Positions 1 through 5,603 of a DNA stretch of 6,143 nt are shown one piece after another. The stretch's first letter is position 1. Each line of letters starts with the position of its first letter. The stretch lies in the NCBI GenBank assembly GCA_023446675.1, contig JAEXPO010000673.1, positions 1 to 6,143 of the forward strand. The letters run 5' to 3'. Made by a program: the position numbers and the translations under genes. The DNA comes from Bacillota bacterium (GTDB lineage Bacteria > Bacillota > Clostridia > DSM-8532). Below the pieces are notes generated by a model. That model was not told where the DNA came from and searched no databases. It saw only the letters and a program-made list of their open reading frames with translations.

Positions 1-16
1 CTTTCGCCTCTAACTG

Positions 17-814
17 CTAGACAAACCGCTCCAGCGAAATGAAAATTCGGTTTTTACGGGAGTTTCCTCCGACTTCCTTTAAACGAACCCGTCCCAGCCC
101 TCGGACAGTTATGAGATCGCCTTCGTCAACCGATTTATCCGGCTTGGTGCATTCCATGTGACACAGGGAGACCCTGCCTGCTTCAATGAAGCGCTGGGCC
201 TCCCCTCTTGATAAGCGGAAGCCTTCGGCCATGACGGCATCCAGACGCAGGGAGGCTACGGTGGCAGAAATGTTCTGACAGCGGGTTTCGGGGCGACGAA
301 GCTCCGTAAGCCCGATGAAGGCTGTTGAAACCTGCACACTGGAGATTTGGGTAAGATTGTCGTTTATATAGGAAGCCATCTCCTCCAGAACAATAATCTG
401 GCATTCCTCCTCGTGAATGAGTAAATCCCCCACCATTTCTCTTTTTATGCCCAGGCCCATAAGAGCTCCCAGGCAATCCCGGTGAGACAGTGATTTTGAA
501 AATTTGGCTGATATGGGCTTGGCGCTTAAAACAATTAAGGGCAGCTCTTCCTGGCTCACCTCTTCCATGTAATCGGGCAGAAAAAGGCATAGGGCTCGTT
601 CCGCCTCTTCATAGCCACCATGCATGACGCCTTTAAAGCCCATGTCCTTAATGAGCCGGTTTCCCAGCGCCCGCTGCCGCGAATCCATAAAGGAGGTGTG
701 GGTAAGGTAGCCTCTCAGGGATTTTTCCGCTTTATCCAAAAAAGCTGCCGCAAAAAGACGCTCCTCGGCTGACAGCCCGTATTTCTCCAGAATATTTCTT
801 TTTTCACTTATCAT
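17..814 (-). CDS. ylmH: YlmH-family RNA-binding protein with C-terminal S4 domain
   Basis: A complete 265-aa protein, the usual length for YlmH. The N-terminal two thirds carry family hallmarks: GGYEEAER near residues 66-73 and the block SHRDCLGALMGLGIKRE at about 110-126. An S4 RNA-binding domain follows at about 186-240, with the typical LSRGEAQRFIEAGRV stretch. S4 domains bind structured RNA. In Bacillus and Streptococcus, ylmH sits in the division cluster just before divIVA, and recent work links YlmH to stalled 50S ribosomes and quality control alongside RqcP; that is family knowledge, not seen here. The ATG at 814 is chosen because an in-frame TGA lies four codons upstream and a weak AGGA is 9 nt before it. 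The stop is TAG, 16 bp from the window edge. The usual upstream partners (sepF, ylmG) are absent; telA is there instead. The start overlaps a possible leader ORF and lies inside a tandem repeat. Identity is secure; the exact cellular role is less so. Confidence 0.93.
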   Translation of the reverse strand: MISEKRNILEKYGLSAEERLFAAAFLDKAEKSLRGYLTHTSFMDSRQRALGNRLIKDMGFKGVMHGGYEEAERALCLFLPDYMEEVSQEELPLIVLSAKPISAKFSKSLSHRDCLGALMGLGIKREMVGDLLIHEEECQIIVLEEMASYINDNLTQISSVQVSTAFIGLTELRRPETRCQNISATVASLRLDAVMAEGFRLSRGEAQRFIEAGRVSLCHMECTKPDKSVDEGDLITVRGLGRVRLKEVGGNSRKNRIFISLERFV

Positions 815-878
815 ACCATTTCATCCTGTTGTCTTTTTTCACTTATTACTAATTCATTTCTGTTGTCTTTTTTCACTT
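797..878. repeat. Degenerate tandem repeat (about 34-35 bp period) spanning the ylmH start
   Basis: The 19-mer CTGTTGTCTTTTTTCACTT occurs exactly at 826-844 and again at 860-878, a spacing of 34 bp. A third, shorter copy of the same core lies at 797-811 inside the first codons of ylmH; its 15-mer TCTTTTTTCACTTAT is identical to 832-846, 35 bp away. The first two units also share an imperfect TTCAT flank with one inserted base. On the coding strand the core reads AAGTGAAAAAAGA. Because the periods are not multiples of three, each copy lies in a different frame of the possible leader ORF. Slippage during replication or local duplication of the ylmH 5' end is the simplest explanation. Confidence 0.8.
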
Positions 879-912
879 CTCCAGCCCTACAGCAGATGGT
901 TGTTATCCTCAT
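811..912 (-). CDS. Possible 33-codon leader peptide overlapping the ylmH start
   Basis: An ATG at 912-910 opens a 33-codon frame that ends in TGA at 813-811. This TGA overlaps the ylmH start as ATGA, the classic arrangement for translational coupling. A GGAG (plus-strand CTCC at 920-923) lies 7 nt before the ATG, a better ribosome site than the one for ylmH itself. The peptide begins MRITTICC and continues as a charged, lysine- and arginine-rich segment (about residues 12-31) encoded by the tandem repeat. It has no recognisable domain, signal peptide or membrane segment. It uses several codons that are rare in many bacteria (AGG, AGA, ATA), which could suit a leader peptide or simply reflect AT-rich chance sequence. 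The SD spacing and exact overlap are visible; that it is translated is inference. The frame could equally be an accident of the repeat. Confidence 0.33.
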   Translation of the reverse strand: MRITTICCRAGEVKKDNRNELVISEKRQQDEMV

Positions 913-933
913 TTGCCAGCTCCACCGTCCGAT

Positions 934-971
934 AACAAATGCCATGCAGCTTTCGATGCATGGCATTTGTT
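934..971 (-). terminator. Perfect 15-bp inverted repeat forming a strong hairpin; second terminator or 5' RNA structure
   Basis: The arms at 934-948 and 957-971 are perfect 15-bp complements around an 8-nt loop. On the minus strand, the transcribed one, the loop contains GAAA closed by a C-G pair, a GNRA tetraloop that stabilises RNA hairpins. Outer arm pairs are A/U-rich (AAC.. and ..GTT) around a GC-richer core, so the minus transcript ends in UUUGUUAUC, an imperfect U tract. The plus-strand transcript would have a better tail (TTTTT at 970-974), but no plus-strand gene ends here. It may be a backup terminator for the telA operon acting in both directions, or a structure near the 5' end of the ylmH message. 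The hairpin is certain; the function is inferred. Confidence 0.6.
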
Positions 972-998
972 TTTACTGACGCAAGTGGCTTCCAACAA
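970..998 (-). promoter_or_regulatory. Weak candidate promoter for the leader/ylmH
   Basis: On the minus strand TTGTTG (plus 993-998) and TAAAAA (plus 970-975) are exactly 17 bp apart. They match the sigma-A consensus at 3 of 6 and 4 of 6 positions. If used, transcription would start at or just inside the large hairpin, placing it at the 5' end of the ylmH mRNA. No better promoter was seen between telA and ylmH. The match is poor and could be chance, since the -35 falls in the U tail of the telA terminator. Confidence 0.2.
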
Positions 999-1022
999 AA
1001 AGAGAGCCTTAAGATCTCTCCT
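994..1022 (-). terminator. Rho-independent terminator of the xpaC-telA unit
   Basis: On the minus strand, directly after the telA TAA, GGAGAG pairs with CTCTCT around a roughly 9-nt loop (AUCUUAAGG). A run of five T (plus 997-1001) and then GTT follow. The core stem is five Watson-Crick pairs (GAGAG/CTCTC) and can extend through G-U and A-U pairs into the stop codon. The stem is short but the T run and its position right after the gene make a terminator likely. Confidence 0.7.
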
Positions 1023-2135
1023 TTAATATCTGTCCTTAACCTCAAGCAGCTTTCTTTTGAGTTCGTCCTCCATGGTCCGAAGCTCGGTTTCGGCCTGGAT
1101 TCTGCGGGCTCTTCCGTCCTGCTGGATTTTAAGGGTTTCCTCAAGAGTAATCATGAGATCCTCGTTAACCTTCTTAAGGGTTTCAATGTCCACAATGCCC
1201 CGCTCATTTTCTCTGGCAATGTCAATGGAGTTGGTTTTAAGAAGCTCCGAATTTCTTGACAGAAGGTCGTTGGTGGCATTGGTTACATCCCTTTGAAGCT
1301 TTAACGCACCCTGCTGGCGCAGCATGGTTATGGCAATAACAATCTGGTTGCGCCACAAGGGAATGGTATTGTTTATGGAGCTTTGGATTTTTTCCACCAG
1401 GGTCTGATCATTGTTCTGAATCAATCGGATCTGGGGGGCGGTTTGTATGGAAATCATCCTTGAAAGCTTAAGGTCATGCACCTTTTTCTCAAAGCGGGAG
1501 ATGAGCTCCAGCATATCCTTAACTCTCTGGGCATCCACCGGATCCCCGCTTTTCTGGGCCTTTTCCCGAAGGGCGGGAAGCTCCTTGTCGTTAAGATCCT
1601 TGAGCTTCAGTGTTCCTGCCATGATGTATATATCCAGCTCTTTTAAATAATCCAGGTTCTTTTCGTAAAGGGCATCCAGGGTGGTTAAATCCCGGATAAG
1701 CTGAATTTTGGCTCTGTCCAGCTGATCAATAATCTTATCGATTTGAACGCTGATTTTATCATAGCGAGCCATAAATTTTCCGGTTTCCTTTTTCACATTG
1801 CCAAAAAGCTTTGCAAGGCTGAAACCCTTCTGCTCCGGATCGAGAGCATCCACATCCACTTCCTGTACCTTGAGCAGAAGATCGGTAAGATTGGCTCCGA
1901 TTTCACCGGTATCCTTGGCCCGGACCTGATCCAGCATGGAATCTGAAAATTTAGCCAGATCATTTTGCGCTGTCGTACCATAGGACAGGATGGATTGGGA
2001 ATCCGTAACATTAATTTGTGAAGCAAGCTCCAGAACCTTTTGCCGATCCTCCGGTGACATCTCATTCCATTTGTTAACATCGTAATCAGCAACGGGCTTA
2101 TTACTATTGGGCGCGGTCTGCAGCTGTGTTTCCAT
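1023..2135 (-). CDS. telA: TelA-family protein (toxic anion resistance, YaaN-like)
   Basis: A 370-aa protein of the usual TelA (PF05816) length, with no signal peptide or membrane segment, so probably cytosolic. It is almost entirely helical and charged. Family features in order: an N-terminal ILSYGTTAQNDLAKFSDSML block (49-68), a central coiled-coil region (about 120-225), the block TAPQIRLIQNND (232-243) followed by NNTIPLWRNQ (255-264), and a C-terminal segment VDIETLKKVNEDLM (315-328). TelA/KlaA proteins were named from plasmid tellurite resistance, and chromosomal copies are linked to resistance to antibiotics and envelope stress; the biochemical activity is unknown. The start is set at ATG 2135, because AGGAGG (plus 2142-2147) lies 6 nt before it. 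A TTG two codons earlier (2141) lies against that ribosome site and cannot be the start. It follows xpaC by 89 bp without a terminator, matching the Bacillus xpaC-yaaN pair. The tellurite phenotype should not be assumed. Confidence 0.92.
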   Translation of the reverse strand: METQLQTAPNSNKPVADYDVNKWNEMSPEDRQKVLELASQINVTDSQSILSYGTTAQNDLAKFSDSMLDQVRAKDTGEIGANLTDLLLKVQEVDVDALDPEQKGFSLAKLFGNVKKETGKFMARYDKISVQIDKIIDQLDRAKIQLIRDLTTLDALYEKNLDYLKELDIYIMAGTLKLKDLNDKELPALREKAQKSGDPVDAQRVKDMLELISRFEKKVHDLKLSRMISIQTAPQIRLIQNNDQTLVEKIQSSINNTIPLWRNQIVIAITMLRQQGALKLQRDVTNATNDLLSRNSELLKTNSIDIARENERGIVDIETLKKVNEDLMITLEETLKIQQDGRARRIQAETELRTMEDELKRKLLEVKDRY

Positions 2136-2224
2136 AGGCAACCTCCTAGATCCGTCTCATTAAAAATTGGGTTCGTTATTTATAAATCACTCATAGACAT
2201 ATGTTTGTGCAACTGTTTCCATGA

Positions 2225-2890
2225 TTATCTGGGTCTGCTTGTTCCCTTGTATTCCTTGCTGCTTCCCCCGGTGGTCTGCTCCTGGCTTTTTCCTGTCAGT
2301 GTTTCAAAAACCTTGATTTCCGTATCCAAATCAATAACGTCGTTGGCCAGCATTTTTTCCTTTTGCTCCAGGAAGGACGCGCGAATGGTTTTAAGGGACT
2401 TCTCCGTGCGCTCCAGTGTAGCAATGGCGTCTGCCGGCATGGGGCGGGTGGTGGCAAGCTCCGCATACTTGAGAATAATGTTTTGGGTAGGCTCAAGATA
2501 ATGGGAAATAAAATGCTTTACTACCCGCAGGTCCTCGGGATCCTTGCGAAGCATTTCCAAAATGGAATCGGCGATAACGCAAAGCTCCTCCACCTGACGC
2601 TTCACCTCAGGCTGGGAGAGCCTAAGAATGGCCTGGCGTATGGAGCTGATGCTTTTTCTTCCCATACGGATAGTGTTATCAATTTCCTGCTTTGTTTCAC
2701 TATCAACGGATACCTTTGTAATTTCTTTTTTGTCGCCTCTATTTGTAAAAAGTAAAATGACAATGAGCCATGCTATAATTCCCCCGGTAATAGAAAAAGC
2801 CATCGAAATGCCCTGCAGGAAAAAGAGAGCTGCAAAGACACCTAAACCGGTGAGAAGAGATAGTGTATGACCTGTTCCGGCTTTCTTCAA
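2225..2890 (-). CDS. xpaC: XpaC-family membrane protein (5-bromo-4-chloroindolyl phosphate hydrolysis family)
   Basis: A 221-aa protein. Two hydrophobic segments at about residues 9-28 and 33-50 form a membrane hairpin anchor, with a basic turn (NRGDKKE) just after. The rest is a hydrophilic, helical, probably cytosolic domain (about 60-205) of the PF10112 type, and ends in a polar tail (TTGGSSKEYKGTSRPR). The family name comes from the ability of Bacillus XpaC to give X-phosphate hydrolysis; no phosphatase catalytic motif is visible here, so an enzymatic role is doubtful. The start is TTG at 2890, supported by GAGGTG (plus 2897-2902) 6 nt upstream and an in-frame TAG immediately before it. 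Nearby ATG and GTG triplets run into stops. The next internal Met (30) would remove the first membrane segment. The gene leads a two-gene unit with telA, suggesting a membrane anchor with a soluble partner; that partnership is inferred from conserved adjacency. Confidence 0.9.
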   Translation of the reverse strand: MKKAGTGHTLSLLTGLGVFAALFFLQGISMAFSITGGIIAWLIVILLFTNRGDKKEITKVSVDSETKQEIDNTIRMGRKSISSIRQAILRLSQPEVKRQVEELCVIADSILEMLRKDPEDLRVVKHFISHYLEPTQNIILKYAELATTRPMPADAIATLERTEKSLKTIRASFLEQKEKMLANDVIDLDTEIKVFETLTGKSQEQTTGGSSKEYKGTSRPR

Positions 2891-2925
2891 CTACTTCACC
2901 TCATACTGTTGTGTATTTAAACCTA

Positions 2926-2948
2926 ACATGCTGAACTTAACAGCACAT
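2926..2948 (-). terminator. Weak hairpin between the radical SAM gene and xpaC
   Basis: On the minus strand ATGTGCTG pairs with CAGCATGT (eight pairs, two of them G-U) around a 7-nt loop. A poor U tail, TAGGTTTAAAT, follows. It may slow or partly end transcription from the radical SAM gene, or act as an operator palindrome upstream of xpaC (perfect TGCTG/CAGCA arms). It is too weak to call firmly. Confidence 0.3.
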
Positions 2949-2957
2949 AAACTTACA

Positions 2958-2987
2958 ATCTATCTTATTTTACACTTTTTCTTAACC
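2958..2987 (-). promoter_or_regulatory. Tentative sigma-A promoter for xpaC-telA
   Basis: On the minus strand TTTGCA, inside the last codons of the radical SAM gene, lies 18 bp upstream of TAAAAT. They match consensus at 4 of 6 and 5 of 6 positions. The region is AT-rich, so chance matches are likely. No ECF-type AAC...CGT pair was seen, although TelA-type genes often belong to stress regulons. Confidence 0.25.
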
Positions 2988-4691
2988 CAATGCAAAATCT
3001 TTTGCAATCACGTAATAACCTGCGCGTCCTGTGACGGGATCCACACATCGGGTATCCACCATTATTTTATTCCGTACGTAAGTCAAATTTTCCCCGTTTT
3101 TTATAGGAAACAAACCTTCCAGTGCAACATAGCGTTTAAAAAAGTCCTTCCTGCCTGCCGGGTTGCAGCCGATATCCGTCATAACCTGCTTGAGATCCAG
3201 CTTTACAGGCCCATCTTTTAAAGAGCCTGAGAGCAGAAAGTCGGGCAGATTGGCGGTTTTCATACCACAGGCATAATCCAGGCACAGCAAATTCTCAAAT
3301 ATATCCTGTGCGTGTTCGGGCAATTGGCTGCGCCCAAAGCCTTCGAAAAATTCATACAGGCCGAGGGCTGAAACCGGGGTGTGCAAAAGCCCCTTCTCCT
3401 TCATCTGCCTGCTCATACAGTTGAAAAAGTCAAATGCCGTTTCAAAAAAGCCTGATGCATACTTTAGGCTCAAACTGAACCTGCCGGTATTGAAAAAGCG
3501 CTCCACCACATCCTCCACACCCTTCAATAAAATCAGATCCTCTGCGGACATGGAGTCGCTGGACAAAACCTCATAGGGAGGATAGCTTCTGTAGGCATAA
3601 TTCAGGTTATCGGCCTGATTTCGCATTTTTGTACCGTGAAGCAATTTTAAAAAGCCTAGCTGCAAATGGTGGGGTTCCACGCAGAACACCCGGTTAAAGG
3701 CATCCTTAAAGGTTTCCAGAGTATCGTAGGGAAGGCCTGCAATAAGATCCGCATGGATATGCATATTCCCCATGCCCATAAGCCTTTTAAGGTTCAAAAG
3801 GGCTTTTTCGGGATCCATGCGCCGTTCTACGGCTTTTAAGGTACACAGGTTCAGGGTTTGTATGCCTGCTTCCAGCTGAACCAGCCCGTGGGGCATGGTT
3901 TTGAGCATGCTGAACTGCTCTTCCGTAAGCCCGTCGGGATTGATTTCAAAATGAAAGGTAACCTTTTCTCTTGGGTAGCTTCGAATGTACTCCCATATGG
4001 TAAGTGAGTGTGCCACATTGGTGTTGAAGGAACGATCCACAAACTTTATCACCCTTGCACCGGCATCCACAAGAGCGGCTATATCCGCCTTTACCTCCTC
4101 CGAAGGAAAGAAAACCATGCCACGGCATGCGGAGGACAGACAATAGGTACATCCGTAGGGACATCCTCTGGATGACTCGATATAGGCAATTCTGTTGCTT
4201 ATTCTTCTCAAATATTCCGGCATGAAGGGCGAAACATACCGGTTGTCCTCAATCATTTCAACACCCGTTTTCAAAAAATGCCTGATTGTATCCGGTTCCT
4301 CATCTCTGTACAGTTTACTGATAAGTTCAGCAAAGCGTTGCTCACCCGGGCCCTTAACTATATAGTCGGCCCCGGCAAGGATAAACGCTTCACAAGCTTC
4401 GTCTGCTATAACTTCCGGCCCTCCGATAATAATGCGGATCCCCTTCGCCGTCCTTTTGAGATCGGGAATCAGCTTTAATACGGTCTCCCTGTTCCATATA
4501 TAGCAGGAAAAGGCTGCCACATCCGGTTGTTCTTCCATTATGGCCATATAAATATGCTGTATGTCGTCGTTAATCGTATGCTGCTGCACCAGCACGTCCA
4601 GGCCCTTTTTGCTGCATGCCGATTTCAAGTACCAAACCGCAGTATTCTCATGTTCATATTTTGCATTGATAGCGACAAGCAGTGTTTTCAT
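2982..4691 (-). CDS. B12-binding-fold radical SAM protein with DUF4080-type C-terminus
   Basis: A complete 569-aa protein. Residues 1-125 form a cobalamin-binding-like Rossmann domain: the start MKTLLVAINAKYEHENTAVWYLK, and IIIGGPEV at about 87-94. The canonical DxHxxG cobalamin motif is not visible, so B12 may not be bound. The radical SAM core follows at about 165-360, with the 4Fe-4S motif C177-x3-C181-x2-C184 in SSRGCPYGCTYC, then KFVDRSFN (216-223) and LIAGLPYDT (316-324). The C-terminal part (about 365-565) matches the DUF4080 type, with PPYEVL at 371-376. These proteins cleave S-adenosylmethionine to start radical chemistry; the substrate of this subfamily is unknown. The N-terminal motif reads EHENTAVW where relatives often have an IHSSLA-like sequence. 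The ATG at 4691 has AAAAGG 6 nt upstream. The gene stands alone with its own likely promoter; neighbours do not suggest a pathway. The family call is firm, function is not known. Confidence 0.9.
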   Translation of the reverse strand: MKTLLVAINAKYEHENTAVWYLKSACSKKGLDVLVQQHTINDDIQHIYMAIMEEQPDVAAFSCYIWNRETVLKLIPDLKRTAKGIRIIIGGPEVIADEACEAFILAGADYIVKGPGEQRFAELISKLYRDEEPDTIRHFLKTGVEMIEDNRYVSPFMPEYLRRISNRIAYIESSRGCPYGCTYCLSSACRGMVFFPSEEVKADIAALVDAGARVIKFVDRSFNTNVAHSLTIWEYIRSYPREKVTFHFEINPDGLTEEQFSMLKTMPHGLVQLEAGIQTLNLCTLKAVERRMDPEKALLNLKRLMGMGNMHIHADLIAGLPYDTLETFKDAFNRVFCVEPHHLQLGFLKLLHGTKMRNQADNLNYAYRSYPPYEVLSSDSMSAEDLILLKGVEDVVERFFNTGRFSLSLKYASGFFETAFDFFNCMSRQMKEKGLLHTPVSALGLYEFFEGFGRSQLPEHAQDIFENLLCLDYACGMKTANLPDFLLSGSLKDGPVKLDLKQVMTDIGCNPAGRKDFFKRYVALEGLFPIKNGENLTYVRNKIMVDTRCVDPVTGRAGYYVIAKDFALG

Positions 4692-4761
4692 CGTATGCCT
4701 TTTAATCCCTTTTAACTCCTTAGCTGTTCATCAAAAAATTCAACTGTGACGTCTATTGTAT

Positions 4762-4790
4762 ATTATAATCCTAAAGATCTCCTGTAAGAA
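4762..4790 (-). promoter_or_regulatory. Candidate sigma-A promoter of the radical SAM gene
   Basis: On the minus strand a perfect TATAAT (plus 4762-4767) lies about 70 bp before the ATG at 4691. The -35 is weak: CTTACA (plus 4783-4788) matches 4 of 6 at a short 15-bp spacing, or TTCTTA (4785-4790) matches 3 of 6 at 17 bp. AT-rich DNA upstream (4791-4810, two copies of AGATTAAA) could serve as an UP element. The -35 area coincides with one arm of an inverted repeat, so a repressor could cover it. Confidence 0.45.
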
Positions 4791-4825
4791 AGATTAAAAT
4801 TAGATTAAACACACCTGCTTACAGG
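4781..4825. repeat. 8-bp inverted repeat flanking AT-rich direct repeats; possible operator
   Basis: CCTGTAAG at 4781-4788 is the exact reverse complement of CTTACAGG at 4818-4825, 29 bp apart. Between them AGATTAAA appears twice (4791-4798 and 4802-4809). The right arm also forms a small hairpin with CCTG at 4814-4817. The left arm overlaps the likely -35 of the radical SAM promoter. Arm matching is visible; a regulatory role is inferred. Confidence 0.35.
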
Positions 4826-4840
4826 CCATCGTTCACAGAT

Positions 4841-4869
4841 AAGGGCCGTTGCTTTATGCAACAGCCCTT
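4841..4869 (-). terminator. Hairpin ending the araBD transcript
   Basis: On the minus strand a 12-bp stem, AAGGGCTGTTGC pairing with GCAACGGCCCTT (one G-U pair), encloses the 5-nt loop AUAAA. It starts 34 bp after the araD stop codon. The pairing is perfect only on the minus strand; on the plus strand the wobble becomes a C-A mismatch, in agreement with selection on the araBD RNA. The following sequence ATCTGTG is a poor U tract, so termination may be partial or need other factors. Confidence 0.6.
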
Positions 4870-4903
4870 GTGTCCTTCCCATGCCGGTCCGCTCTGAAAT
4901 GAA

Positions 4904-5599
4904 TTACTTCTGCCCGTAGTAGGCATTGGCTCCATGCTTTCTCAAAAAGTGCTTATCCAGAAGAACATCGTCCATGGGTTTGGGTGAGCCGTTCTCCAAA
5001 GCTCTTGTCCGGTAAGCCATTTTGGCCACTTCCTCCCGGACTACCGCATTGAGCACCGCATCGAAAGCGTTTTTTCCCCAGGAAAAGGGCCCGCGGTCCT
5101 GAACCAAAACCGCCGGGATGGAGGCCGGATCCATGCCTTTGAAGGTTTCCACAATGACATGGCCCGTTTCCTTTTCATACTCTCCGTTGATTTCCGCTGC
5201 CGTCATTTTCCGGGTACAGGGGATATCGCCGTAGAAGTAATCGCCGTGGGTGGTGCCCAGGGCCGGAATGGCTTTTCCTGCCTGAGCCCAGCTGGTGGCC
5301 CAGGAGGAATGGGTGTGTACAATGCCTCCGGCTTTTGGGAAAGCCCGGTACAGTACAAGGTGGGTGGCAGTATCGGAGGAGGGATTCAGGGTTCCCTCTA
5401 CCCGGTTGCCGTCCAGATCCAAAACCACCAGGTCCTCAAGCTTCAGCTTGTCATACTCCACACCGCTGGGTTTTATAACAATAAGTCCTCTGTCTCTGTC
5501 TATACCGCTGACATTACCCCAGGTAAAGGTCACCAGACCGTACCGGGGAAGCGCCAGATTAGCTTGGAGAACCGCTTCCTTTAATTCCTTCAATTGCAT
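4904..5599 (-). CDS. araD: L-ribulose-5-phosphate 4-epimerase
   Basis: A 231-aa class II aldolase-fold enzyme that interconverts L-ribulose-5-phosphate and D-xylulose-5-phosphate by retro-aldol cleavage, feeding arabinose carbon into the pentose phosphate pathway. It is the same length as E. coli AraD and close to it throughout: [10 protein letters not shown] (26-35), KPSGVEY (43-49), NPSSDTATH (72-80), [12 protein letters not shown] (91-102), [19 protein letters not shown] (115-133) and [15 protein letters not shown] (216-230). Zinc-site and catalytic positions D76, H95, H97, D120 and the C-terminal tyrosines are present. However, the third zinc histidine (E. coli H171, in HSHGPF) is replaced by R169 in QDRGPF, codon CGC at 5095-5093. 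The ATG at 5599 lies 4 bp after the araB stop; its AAAGG site (plus 5607-5611) overlaps the end of araB, so the two are surely cotranscribed. Family assignment is firm; full activity is in question. Confidence 0.95.
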   Translation of the reverse strand: MQLKELKEAVLQANLALPRYGLVTFTWGNVSGIDRDRGLIVIKPSGVEYDKLKLEDLVVLDLDGNRVEGTLNPSSDTATHLVLYRAFPKAGGIVHTHSSWATSWAQAGKAIPALGTTHGDYFYGDIPCTRKMTAAEINGEYEKETGHVIVETFKGMDPASIPAVLVQDRGPFSWGKNAFDAVLNAVVREEVAKMAYRTRALENGSPKPMDDVLLDKHFLRKHGANAYYGQK

Positions 5600-5603
5600 A
5601 GCA

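Noticed and set aside
1..16. Ribosome site (AGAGG on the minus strand) for a following gene such as divIVA
   Set aside because: Only 16 bases remain and no start codon is visible; cannot be supported.
797..878. CRISPR array or integration repeats
   Set aside because: Only two full copies and one partial, with about 15-bp spacers that are themselves related; no cas gene is near. It is a local tandem duplication.
934..974. Plus-strand terminator with a T5 tail
   Set aside because: The plus-direction tail is good, but no plus-strand gene precedes it; the GAAA loop also favours a minus-strand RNA.
887..1144. Minus-strand frame of 85 codons from inside telA to 887
   Set aside because: It is an alternative frame of the telA 3' end, then crosses the terminator and the hairpin. 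Its translation is not protein-like.
939..1259. Plus-strand frame starting in the hairpin
   Set aside because: It is antisense to telA, with no promoter or ribosome site; a shadow of the telA coding sequence.
2136..2141. TTG at 2141 as telA start
   Set aside because: It directly follows the AGGAGG ribosome site; the ATG at 2135 has the correct 6-nt spacing.
2142..2224. Separate promoter for telA (TATAAA around the AT-rich stretch)
   Set aside because: No acceptable -35 at 16-18 bp was found, and no terminator ends xpaC, so cotranscription is simpler.
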